Of a stretch of 33,417 nt of DNA, positions 15,280 through 22,688 are shown piece by piece; within the stretch, counting starts at the first letter, position 1, and every line of letters begins with the position of its first letter. A model generated the notes under the pieces. That model was not told the origin of the DNA, made no database searches, and saw only the letters and a program-made list of their open reading frames with translations. This DNA is from an uncultured Lachnospiraceae bacterium (GTDB taxonomy: Bacteria; Bacillota; Clostridia; Lachnospirales; Lachnospiraceae): positions 1 through 33,417 of the forward strand of contig CAJUFE010000051.1 of the NCBI GenBank assembly GCA_910585635.1. The letters are read 5' to 3'. The position numbers were made by a program, and so were the translations under genes.

Positions 15280-16755
15280 TCAGGTCCAGAGACAGCGGGC
15301 CCGGACCAGCTCCTTCCAGGGCATTGGCACCAGATCGTCCTCATCGAAGAAGGTGCGGTAGCGGTCGCCGACGCTCCGGTATCGTTCATAGACATCCGTG
15401 GTCATGTAATGCGCTAAAAGCTCAGGGAGAGGCTTGCCCGCCTCCTGGATCCGGCGGATGGTCAGCATGATGGCTGTGTTCACCTCATCCCGGCTGCCAA
15501 CACATTCGAAGGGCTTTTCTGCCTGGATGCCCACCAGCTGCTCCAGAGTCCCCTTAAGGGTCTCATCCGCCAGAAGGTCCTTCCCAAAGATGGCGGCCAC
15601 CTCCTCCTGCTCCAGAAAAGGCGACAGGATCAGATAGACAAAGAGGCATTTCGGACAATGGCCGCACCACTCGTCCTTCTTGCTCCCCACATTGCAGCTG
15701 CGGAAGATCGGATGGTAAGCCTTGCAGCGGGCAAAATAGGCGGCGATCTGGAACTCGCTCAAAGGGCGCAGCAGGCTGAAATAGTAACTGCTCCCCGGCA
15801 GATAGGCGGCGGTGTAGTGGTGGAAGTCCTTTTCAAACTGGAAGCTCTTAGAATACTGATGGTTCACCGTGCTCCCCTGTACGGTGCTCTCATTGGCGCT
15901 GGATTCATTGGACAGGGCGATGTAGGGCAGCCCGTGGAGCCTGGCCGCGATCAGAGAGGAGAAGGCTACGATCGCGGAGAAGGGCGTATGGCCGTTTAAA
16001 AACCCCTGCCGGTTCAGCTCCAGCAGGTCCTCATCCAGGGTCCGCCGGGCTACCAACAGCTGTCCGGCAGGGATCTGGGCCGTGGAGGCTGTCTGGAGGG
16101 TGGCTCCTCTGGGGTTGATGATATAGCCCCAGATCTGGGCCTTACCCTCCTTCAAAAGCTCCAGGGTCACGACAGAGTCCTTTCCCCCTCCGATCGGTAC
16201 CAGCACCGGGGTCCCGGGGCCGGGGAGGCGGGGGCTTTTAGCCGTGGGGTCCGGCTGGCCGGCGCTTTCTGCCCCATCCCCTTCCTGGCCGTGCCCGTCG
16301 TCTGTCACGCAGGAGGGCATGTGCCTATGCTGCCCTGGCGGCTGCGCCTCGATCTCCATGAAATGCTGGCTGTCCGCATCCTGGATCCGGTTCACATAAA
16401 AAAATTCCCCCAGCCCGTTATAGTACAGGTCCTTCCACCAGCGGATCTGCTCCGTGTTAAGAGCGCCTGCCCGGACCACCACCCGCGGCGGACAGGCGCT
16501 TTTCCAATAGCTGATCAGCTCCACCATCCCCAGGGAAAAGAGCATATCCGCCAAAAGAGGATCTGAGATCTTCGAAGCTCCTTTGGGGAAGTGCCAGACC
16601 GGCGCGAAGGCGGCCAGCCCCGGGATCTGGAAATGATAGGTCACTGCCAGCTCCTGTTCGGTTTCTTCTATATCATAATGGTCGTAGATAAATTCCGGAT
16701 ACCGGTCCCGAAAAAGACGGTACTTTTCCTGGCCGCTCATTCCCTGCTGTTCCAT
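15280..16755 (-). CDS. murL: MurL-like UDP-MurNAc-L-Ala-L-Glu epimerase
   Basis: A 491-aa protein. Residues 1-140 are an N-terminal domain; 140-182 is a Gly/Pro/Asp-rich spacer; from 183 on lies a PP-loop-like ATP domain with VPIGGGKDS (Gly189-Ser194), SNESSANEST (282-291), and a Cys cluster WCGHCPKC (Cys364, Cys367, Cys370). These traits fit MurL, which uses ATP to epimerise the terminal L-Glu of UDP-MurNAc-L-Ala-L-Glu. The next gene, 107 bases downstream, is the partner MurD-type ligase. AAAGGAGAG precedes the ATG at 16755. If not MurL, it would be another PP-loop enzyme of unknown role; the pairing makes MurL the better call. Confidence 0.78.
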   Translation of the reverse strand: MEQQGMSGQEKYRLFRDRYPEFIYDHYDIEETEQELAVTYHFQIPGLAAFAPVWHFPKGASKISDPLLADMLFSLGMVELISYWKSACPPRVVVRAGALNTEQIRWWKDLYYNGLGEFFYVNRIQDADSQHFMEIEAQPPGQHRHMPSCVTDDGHGQEGDGAESAGQPDPTAKSPRLPGPGTPVLVPIGGGKDSVVTLELLKEGKAQIWGYIINPRGATLQTASTAQIPAGQLLVARRTLDEDLLELNRQGFLNGHTPFSAIVAFSSLIAARLHGLPYIALSNESSANESTVQGSTVNHQYSKSFQFEKDFHHYTAAYLPGSSYYFSLLRPLSEFQIAAYFARCKAYHPIFRSCNVGSKKDEWCGHCPKCLFVYLILSPFLEQEEVAAIFGKDLLADETLKGTLEQLVGIQAEKPFECVGSRDEVNTAIMLTIRRIQEAGKPLPELLAHYMTTDVYERYRSVGDRYRTFFDEDDLVPMPWKELVRARCLWT

Positions 16756-16823
16756 CTGCTGCTCTCCTTTATCTTTATGATGAAAGTCTGCCGCCGGATA
16801 GGCAGCGGTTTTCTGACAGTACG

Positions 16824-16852
16824 ATTATAGCGGATGCTCCCTTTTTTTGCAA
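16824..16852 (-). promoter_or_regulatory. Promoter of murL-murD2
   Basis: On the minus strand: TTGCAA (16852-16847), 17-bp spacer, TATAAT (16829-16824), about 70 bases before the murL start. Confidence 0.7.
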
Positions 16853-16874
16853 TGCTAATGTGGGCCCGGCAGCG

Positions 16875-17405
16875 TCACAGGACCCCGCCTAACCACAGGC
16901 TGGCCCCGATCCCCGCGGCTGTAGCCAGGAGGGCTCCCGCCAGGGCATACCGGGTCTTTTTGATCCCCACGCTCCCAAAGTACAGGCTCAGACAGTAGAA
17001 GACGGTCTCCGTGCTGCTGAGGAGCAGGGAAGCCGTCACCCCCAAGGGACTGTCCGGCCCCTGCTCCTTGAAGATATCCAGCATCAGGCCGGTGGCAGCG
17101 GAATTGGACACCAGCCGCAGCAGGGCGATCGGGACCAGCGGGGCGGGGAGGTGGAGCAGGGCGGCGGGCGCTTGAAGGACATCGCCTAGAAAGTCCAGGA
17201 AGCCAGAGGACCGGAGAGCGCCCACGGCGATGAGGAGGCCGGCCAGGCAGGGGAAGATCTGGGCGGTGGTGCGCATCCCTTCTTTTGCACCGGCCAGAAA
17301 GTCGTCAAACACGGGCCGTTTTGCCAGCAGGCCAAAGCCCACGATGTAGAACACGGCAAAGGGCATCAGTGCCGAAGATAGCCAGATCAAGAGCGATATC
17401 CACAT
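16875..17405 (-). CDS. spmB: Spore maturation protein B (nucleoside-recognition membrane protein)
   Basis: A 176-aa membrane protein of the SpmB family, needed for spore core dehydration in Bacillus. Landmarks are the gate-domain stretch GAKEGMRTTAQIFPCLAGLL, RLVSNSAATGLMLDIF and SSTETVFYCLSLYFGS, with five or so hydrophobic segments. Start at MWISLLIWLSSA (17405), preceded by AAAGAGGTC; the frame is open to 17525 but the extra 40 residues are not membrane protein. SpmA, normally its upstream neighbour, is absent: the upstream DNA holds only the metG leader. A CATACGT about 50 bases upstream on the minus strand, with GAATG 15 bases before it, could be a forespore-type promoter, but this is weak. 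Confidence 0.85.
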   Translation of the reverse strand: MWISLLIWLSSALMPFAVFYIVGFGLLAKRPVFDDFLAGAKEGMRTTAQIFPCLAGLLIAVGALRSSGFLDFLGDVLQAPAALLHLPAPLVPIALLRLVSNSAATGLMLDIFKEQGPDSPLGVTASLLLSSTETVFYCLSLYFGSVGIKKTRYALAGALLATAAGIGASLWLGGVL

Positions 17406-17488
17406 AAAGACCTCTTTCGGAAAGGGTTTTCCACAGTATATGAAGGGACAAAGGGGACGTATGACGGGGCCAGATCCGCATTCTGCCC

Positions 17489-17517
17489 TTGACAAATAAA
17501 GGCGAGATGGGTACACT
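17489..17517 (+). promoter_or_regulatory. Promoter of metG and its leader
   Basis: Perfect -35 TTGACA (17489-17494), 17-bp spacer, TACACT (17512-17517). Start expected near 17524, leaving a leader of about 205 bases before metG. Confidence 0.72.
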
Positions 17518-17523
17518 AGGACC

Positions 17524-17603
17524 ATAGATGAAGAGCAAGGCTGCAGAGTGCGGGAAGGCAGCGAGGACCATCTCGTCTTTATAGGGAAAAGACGGGATTT
17601 TTT
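17524..17603 (+). promoter_or_regulatory. Attenuator-like leader RNA with terminator upstream of metG
   Basis: ATCTCGTCTT (17570-17579) pairs with AAGACGGGAT (17589-17598, one G-U), followed by a six-T run: an intrinsic terminator about 75 bases into the transcript. A competing stem CGAG (17562-17565) with CTCG (17572-17575) overlaps its 5' arm. A possible 18-codon reading frame starts at 17528 and stops at 17582-17584 inside the terminator loop, but lacks a ribosome site. No T-box (GGTGG) sequence or known riboswitch core is visible. The rest to 17729 holds another stem, TTTGGGG 17633-17639 with CCCCAAA 17649-17655. Confidence 0.55.
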
Positions 17604-17729
17604 GCTTTACGGACCGCCTGCGCCAGGGTGCTTTTGGGGCAGCCTCACCCCCAAAGGGACACAAGAAAGGCAAAAAGGCCGAAAAAGAGCAGTAAAAAGG
17701 CAGAAATAAGCAGAAAGGAAGAGAAGACT

Positions 17730-19838
17730 ATGTGCGGAACCTGTAAGAAACCCTATTATATCACCACAGCGATCGCCTACACCTCCGGCAAGCCCCACAT
17801 CGGGAACACTTATGAGATCGTGCTGGCTGACAGTATCGCCCGCTTTAAAAGAGAGCAGGGCTTTGATGTCCGTTTCCAGACCGGTACGGACGAGCATGGG
17901 CAGAAGATCGAGCTGAAGGCGGAGGCGGCCGGGGTGACGCCTAAGGCCTTCGTGGATGACGTGGCCGGGCAGATCAAGAGGATCTGGGATCTGATGGACA
18001 CCTCCTATGATAAGTTCATCCGCACCACGGACGCAGACCATGAGGCCCAGGTGCAGAAGATCTTCAAGAAGCTGTACGATCAGGGCGATATCTATAAAGG
18101 CTATTATGAAGGGCTGTACTGTACCCCCTGTGAATCCTTTTTCACGGAATCCCAGCTGGTGGACGGCAAGTGTCCTGACTGCGGACGCCCGGTCCAGCCG
18201 GCTAAGGAGGAGGCCTACTTCTTCCGTATGAGCAAGTACGCCGACCGGTTGATCGAGCATATCAACACCCACCCGGACTTTATCCAGCCCGTATCCAGGA
18301 AAAATGAGATGATGAACAATTTCCTCCTCCCCGGGCTCCAGGACCTCTGCGTATCCCGCACCTCCTTCAAGTGGGGGATCCCGGTGGATTTCGATCCGAA
18401 GCATGTGACCTATGTGTGGCTGGACGCATTGACCAATTACATCACCGGTCTGGGCTATGACTGTGACGGCGGTCACGGGGAGCTGTATAAACGATATTGG
18501 CCCGCCGACCTCCACCTGATCGGGAAGGATATCATCCGCTTCCATACGATCTACTGGCCGATCTTCCTGATGGCCTTAGACGTACCCCTGCCAAAGCAGG
18601 TGTTCGGCCATCCCTGGCTTTTGCTGGGCGAAGGGAAGATGGGCAAGTCCAGGGGCAATGTGCTCTATGCCGACGACCTGGCGGACGTGTTCGGCGTGGA
18701 CGCGGTCCGGTATTTCGTGCTCCATGAGATGCCCTTTGATAATGACGGCGTGATCTCCTGGGAGCTGATGGTAGAGCGGATGAACTCGGACCTGGCGAAT
18801 ATATTAGGCAACCTGGTGAACCGCACGATCTCCATGAGCAACAAATATTTCGGCGGCGTGGTGGAGGATAAGAAGGCGGCGGACGCGGACGAAGCCAAGG
18901 TGGACCAGGATCTGAAGGACACCATAGCGGCCGCTGTGGGAAAGACTGAGGAGAAGATGGACCAGCTGCGGGTGGCGGATGCCATCAGCGCGATCTTCGA
19001 GATCTTCCGCCGCAGCAACAAATATATCGACGAGACCATGCCCTGGGCGCTGGCCAAGGACGAGGCGAAGAAGGACCGTCTGGCCACGGTGCTCTACAAC
19101 CTGACCGAGTCGATCACGATCGGGGCTTCCCTCCTGGCCTCCTTTATGCCAGGGACCTCCCGGAAGATCTTAGCCCAGCTGAACGCGCCCAAGAGGACCT
19201 TGGATCAGATGAAGGCGGAGGGCTTCGGCCTGTATCCTTCGGGCAGCAAGGTGACGGATAAGCCGGAAATCTTATTTGCCCGCCTGGATGTAAAGGACGT
19301 GCTGAAAAGGGCAGAGGAGATCCAGGCGGCCCAGCAGGCGGAGGCCAAGGCTGCAGAGAAGGGCGCAGGGGATAGCGACGGAAAGGATGCCGGGGACGGA
19401 GCGGGCGCCGGGAAGGGGTCGGCAGGCGACGGCACGGCAGCCAAAGGACAAGGAGGCCAGGCTGTAGAGGGAGCCGCAGATGAGGAGGCGGGGATCGACC
19501 TGGAGCCGAAGCCGGAGATCACCTACGAGGATTTTGCCAAGCTCCAGTTCCAGGTAGGAGTGGTCTTAGCCTGCGAGGCGGTGCCCAAGTCCAAGAAGCT
19601 GCTCTGCTCGAAGGTAAAGGTAGGGAGCCAGGTGCGGCAGATCGTCAGCGGCATCAAGGCCCACTATACGCCGGAGGAGATGGTGGGCAAGAGGGTGATG
19701 GTGGTGACCAACCTAAAGCCGGCCAAGCTGGCAGGCCTGCTCTCGGAGGGGATGCTCCTCTGCGCCGAAGATGCAAAAGGCCATCTGGCCATGATGGTAC
19801 CGGAAAAGGATATGCCTGCCGGAGCAGAGATCTGCTGA
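17730..19838 (+). CDS. metG: Methionyl-tRNA synthetase
   Basis: Charges tRNA-Met; 702 aa. The class I signature is seen as KPHIGN (about 21-26) and KMGKS (303-307). A four-Cys zinc knuckle is at Cys131, Cys134, Cys148 and Cys151. The anticodon-binding helical domain follows to about 525. An unusual spacer of about 60 residues (531-591), almost all Ala, Gly, Asp and Lys, then joins a C-terminal EMAPII-like tRNA-binding domain (about 597-702, with FAKLQFQVGVVLACEAVP and NLKPAKLAGLLSEGMLLCAE). The start is MCGTCKKPYY at 17730, after AAAGGAAG; upstream in-frame codons encode a Lys-rich non-conserved stretch. Stop overlaps the next start (TGATG). Confidence 0.95.
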   Translation: MCGTCKKPYYITTAIAYTSGKPHIGNTYEIVLADSIARFKREQGFDVRFQTGTDEHGQKIELKAEAAGVTPKAFVDDVAGQIKRIWDLMDTSYDKFIRTTDADHEAQVQKIFKKLYDQGDIYKGYYEGLYCTPCESFFTESQLVDGKCPDCGRPVQPAKEEAYFFRMSKYADRLIEHINTHPDFIQPVSRKNEMMNNFLLPGLQDLCVSRTSFKWGIPVDFDPKHVTYVWLDALTNYITGLGYDCDGGHGELYKRYWPADLHLIGKDIIRFHTIYWPIFLMALDVPLPKQVFGHPWLLLGEGKMGKSRGNVLYADDLADVFGVDAVRYFVLHEMPFDNDGVISWELMVERMNSDLANILGNLVNRTISMSNKYFGGVVEDKKAADADEAKVDQDLKDTIAAAVGKTEEKMDQLRVADAISAIFEIFRRSNKYIDETMPWALAKDEAKKDRLATVLYNLTESITIGASLLASFMPGTSRKILAQLNAPKRTLDQMKAEGFGLYPSGSKVTDKPEILFARLDVKDVLKRAEEIQAAQQAEAKAAEKGAGDSDGKDAGDGAGAGKGSAGDGTAAKGQGGQAVEGAADEEAGIDLEPKPEITYEDFAKLQFQVGVVLACEAVPKSKKLLCSKVKVGSQVRQIVSGIKAHYTPEEMVGKRVMVVTNLKPAKLAGLLSEGMLLCAEDAKGHLAMMVPEKDMPAGAEIC

Positions 19839-20575
19839 TGCCAAAGCATAGAGGACTTAAGGGGAGCACGCTGAAGCTTTTGGGCGTGCTCTCCATGCTG
19901 ATCGACCATATGGGTGTGGTCCTGATCGAGAGGGGGATCTTAAAGAGCGCAGAGCCTTTAAAGATGGCCCAGATCCTGCAGACGGAGACGGGGAGGCGAT
20001 GGTGGGCTGCGGACCGGGTCTGCCGGTGCGTGGGCCGACTGGCCTTTCCGATCTTCGTCTTTTTTCTGGTAGAAGGGTTTTTCTACACCCGGGATAAAAG
20101 GCGCTATGGGCTGCGCCTCCTGCTCTTTGCATTGCTTGCGGAGCTCCCCTTTGACCTGGCTCTGTCCGGGCGATGGGTGGATCCGGCCTATCAAAATGTC
20201 CTGTTCACCATGCTCTTTGCCTTTCTGACCTTGTGGGGGCTCACCGCGTCGGCCCGGCAGCCCCTGCTGCAGATGTTATGGGTGCTGGCAGGCTGCGGGG
20301 CGGCAGAAGTGTGCAGGACCGATTACGGGGCCTTTGGCATCCTGCTGGCAGTGGGCCTCTACTGGACCAGAGGGGGAGAAAGGCAGCTGGCCCTCGGTGC
20401 GGCCCTGTCCGCCCTGGAGAGCATCCGCACCTGGGGGATGGCGGCTCTGGCCTTCATCCCGCTGGCCTTTTATGACGGGCAAAAGGGGCGATGGCCGGGG
20501 CGGTATTTTTTCTACGTGTTCTATCCGGCCCATCTTTTTATGCTGTATCTGGTGCGGGAGCATTTCCTGTTGTGA
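19838..20575 (+). CDS. TraX-family membrane protein
   Basis: A 245-aa multi-pass inner-membrane protein. The N-terminal LKLLGVLSMLIDHMGVVL, the FPIFVFFLVEGFFYTRDKRRY segment, LFALLAELPFDLA and DYGAFGILLAVGLYW are typical of the TraX family, named after the F-pilin N-acetylase but present in many non-conjugative Firmicutes with unknown acceptor. No plasmid genes are nearby, so the link to pilin does not carry over. It begins on the last base of the metG stop codon, so translation is coupled to metG. TatD follows after a repeat-containing gap. Confidence 0.82.
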   Translation: MPKHRGLKGSTLKLLGVLSMLIDHMGVVLIERGILKSAEPLKMAQILQTETGRRWWAADRVCRCVGRLAFPIFVFFLVEGFFYTRDKRRYGLRLLLFALLAELPFDLALSGRWVDPAYQNVLFTMLFAFLTLWGLTASARQPLLQMLWVLAGCGAAEVCRTDYGAFGILLAVGLYWTRGGERQLALGAALSALESIRTWGMAALAFIPLAFYDGQKGRWPGRYFFYVFYPAHLFMLYLVREHFLL

Positions 20576-20580
20576 GACGG

Positions 20581-20650
20581 TCACTTTTTACGGGTTGGCC
20601 AAGGGTCCGCTCCAGGAAGGGCCTGTCACGCCGACGCCATTCAAGGGGTT
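20581..20650. repeat. Dispersed hairpin repeat, copy B (short, inverted)
   Basis: The block GGTTGGCCAAGGGTCCGCTC and the following GGGCCTGTCAC and GGGGTTCCT match the reverse complement of the element at 29720-29880. The middle hairpin of that element is missing here. It fills the gap between the TraX gene and tatD. Confidence 0.62.
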
Positions 20651-20713
20651 CCTATGTTTGTTATGGGATCTTGCTGCCCAGCGCGGGGAGAGGTTTGGAA
20701 AGGAGAGGTGCAG

Positions 20714-21481
20714 ATGCTGTTCGATACACATGCGCATTATGATGATGGGGCTTTTGACAAAGACCGGGAGGAGATCCTTGCAGGCCTTGGAGCGGTAGGC
20801 GTGGGAGCGGTGGTGAACGTGGGCGCCAGCCTGGAGAGCACCAGACGGACCCTGGAGCTTGCCTGGCGTTATCCCTTTATCTACGGGGCGGTGGGCGTGC
20901 ATCCCAGCGAGTGCGGGGCGCTGACCGAGGAGGATATCCGGTGGATCGAGAGCCTGGCCTCCGGGAAAAAGGTGGTGGCCATAGGGGAGATCGGCCTGGA
21001 CTATCACTGGGAGGAGCCGGAGAGGGGGCTCCAGAAAAAGTGGTTTGCCAGACAGCTGGCCATGGCAAGGTGTGTGGGGCTGCCGGTCATCATCCACAGT
21101 CGGGACGGGGCGAAGGATACGCTGGATATCCTGAAGGCGGAAAAGGGGGAGGAGATCGGGGGCGTGGTCCACTGCTTTTCTTATACCTGGGAGACGGCCA
21201 GGGTGTGTCTGGATATGGGCTTCTACCTGGGGATCGGCGGGGTGGCCACCTTTAAGAATGCCAGACGGTTAAAGGAGGTGGTGGCGTACGCGCCTCTGGA
21301 CCGGCTGGTCCTGGAGACCGACTGCCCGTACCTGGCGCCGGAGCCCCATCGGGGGAAACGGAATGACTCCCGGTATCTCTCCTATGTGGCAGAGGCCGTG
21401 GCGGCCATCAAGGGGATCGGCAGAGAGCAGGTGGAGGCAGTGACCTGGGAAAATGCCAGGAGGCTCTACCGGCTGTCCTGA
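20714..21481 (+). CDS. tatD: TatD-family metal-dependent hydrolase (DNase)
   Basis: A 255-aa TIM-barrel hydrolase; TatD enzymes are metal-dependent exonucleases or related phosphoesterases. Metal ligands are seen in FDTHAHYDD (residues 3-11), the Glu of AIGEIGLDYHW, the His of VIIHSRDGAKDT, HCFSYTWE, and the Asp of LETDCPYLAPEPHRGKRN. AGGAGAGG at 20701-20708 precedes ATG 20714; a longer reading from 20654 runs through repeat DNA and is rejected. Commonly found between metG and ksgA in Firmicutes, as here. Its last five codons (TACCGGCTGTCCTGA) seed the tandem repeat that follows. Confidence 0.93.
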   Translation: MLFDTHAHYDDGAFDKDREEILAGLGAVGVGAVVNVGASLESTRRTLELAWRYPFIYGAVGVHPSECGALTEEDIRWIESLASGKKVVAIGEIGLDYHWEEPERGLQKKWFARQLAMARCVGLPVIIHSRDGAKDTLDILKAEKGEEIGGVVHCFSYTWETARVCLDMGFYLGIGGVATFKNARRLKEVVAYAPLDRLVLETDCPYLAPEPHRGKRNDSRYLSYVAEAVAAIKGIGREQVEAVTWENARRLYRLS

Positions 21482-21623
21482 CCGGGGGGCGAAGACGCGC
21501 GACCGGCTGTCCTGACTGGGAGGCGAAGGCGCGTGACCGGCTGCCCTGACCGGGGAGGCGAAGACGCGTGACCGGCTGCCCTGACCGGGGAGGCGAAGAC
21601 CCGTGACCGGCTGCCCTGACCGG
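21477..21623. repeat. Tandem repeat, 34-35 bp unit, about 4.2 copies
   Basis: Units start at 21477, 21511, 21545 and 21580, with a partial fifth at 21615. The unit opens with CCTGACCGGGGAGGCGAAGA and ends with GACCGGCTGC. Unit length is not a multiple of three and no ribosome site fits, so it is probably non-coding. The first unit begins inside the tatD stop region. Confidence 0.9.
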
Positions 21624-21727
21624 AAAAGCGGGATCGCCGGGTGGGCGGTCATGGCCGGGAGCGGGCGGCCTGGCGGAGTACAGGGCCGAGAAGACAAGAT
21701 ACGATCATAGAAGAGAGGGGGGCGCGT

Positions 21728-22591
21728 ATGGCAGACCTAGGAGATCCGAAGCGGACCATAGAGATCATCCAGAAATATGGATTTGCGTTCCAAAAGCGGT
21801 TCGGACAGAATTTTCTGATCGATCCTCACGTGCTGGATAAGATCATCCGGGCGGCTGACCTGACAAGGGAGGACCTGGTGCTGGAGATCGGGCCGGGGAT
21901 CGGGACCATGACCCAGCGGCTGGCAGAAGCTGCCGGGAAGGTGGTGGCGGTGGAGATCGACCCTAAGCTGATCCCGGTCCTTAAAGAGACTCTGGCAGGC
22001 TACGAAAATGTCCGTGTGATCAACCAGGATATCCTGAAGATGGACATCCAGGCATTAGTCCGGGAGGAAAATGGAGGGCGGCCGATCAAGGTGGTGGCCA
22101 ATCTCCCCTATTACATCACCACGCCCATCCTTATGGGGCTTTTTGAGCGCCATGTGCCGGTGGATACGATCACGGTCATGGTACAGAAGGAGGTGGCGGA
22201 CCGGATGCAGGCCGGACCGGGGGCCAAGGACTATGGCGCGCTGTCACTGGCCGTCCAGTACCATGCCGCGCCCTACCTGGTGGCGAATGTGCCGCCCAAC
22301 TGTTTCATCCCCCGTCCCCGGGTAGGCTCCGCGGTGATCCGCCTGACCCGCCACCCAGAGCCGCCTGTCCAGGTGGCGGATGAAAAGCTTTTGTCCGCCC
22401 TGATCCGCGCCTCCTTTAACCAGAGGAGGAAGACCCTCCTGAACAGCCTGAACAATTCACCGGAGATCCCCTTCACAAAGGAGCAGATCGCCGCCGCGAT
22501 CGACGGCCTGGGGCTGTCCCCCTCGGTGCGGGGAGAAGCCCTGACCTTAGAGCAGTTTGCGGCCCTCTGCGCGTCGCTTTTAAAAAGCTGA
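21728..22591 (+). CDS. rsmA: 16S rRNA dimethyladenosine transferase
   Basis: Also called ksgA. Dimethylates two adjacent adenosines in the 3'-terminal hairpin of 16S rRNA using SAM; loss gives kasugamycin resistance. The 287-aa protein carries FGQNFLIDPHVLDKI, the SAM motif VLEIGPGIGTMTQRLAE, and the adenine-methylase motif NLPYYITTP. The C-terminal helical domain (about 210-287) is complete. The start is MADLGDPKR at 21728, after GAGGGGGG; an earlier in-frame ATG at 21641 would begin in the repeat-derived spacer. Length fits the family. Confidence 0.95.
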   Translation: MADLGDPKRTIEIIQKYGFAFQKRFGQNFLIDPHVLDKIIRAADLTREDLVLEIGPGIGTMTQRLAEAAGKVVAVEIDPKLIPVLKETLAGYENVRVINQDILKMDIQALVREENGGRPIKVVANLPYYITTPILMGLFERHVPVDTITVMVQKEVADRMQAGPGAKDYGALSLAVQYHAAPYLVANVPPNCFIPRPRVGSAVIRLTRHPEPPVQVADEKLLSALIRASFNQRRKTLLNSLNNSPEIPFTKEQIAAAIDGLGLSPSVRGEALTLEQFAALCASLLKS

Positions 22592-22688
22592 GACATATTC
22601 CGGCCACCTGTCCGCATAGAATAGTTAACGAAGTCTAAGTAGACCAGCAAGGAAGAGCTGTCTGCAGGCAGCGGAACAGGGGGCGGAT

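Noticed and set aside
17524..17729. T-box riboswitch in front of metG
   Set aside because: The conserved T-box sequence and specifier-loop features are not visible; only a terminator and short stems are.
17607..18545. 312-codon minus-strand frame opposite metG
   Set aside because: Antisense shadow of the catalytic domain of metG; composition and lack of a start site argue against it.
19838..20575. Conjugation gene, from the TraX name
   Set aside because: TraX-family proteins are common on Firmicute chromosomes; no pilin, relaxase or plasmid genes are nearby.
21477..21623. CRISPR array at the tandem repeat
   Set aside because: Units are directly adjacent with no unique spacers, and no cas genes are present.
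21269..21697. Minus-strand frame across the tatD tandem repeat
   Set aside because: The repeat unit is 34-35 bp, so frames change from unit to unit; no ribosome site or promoter fits.
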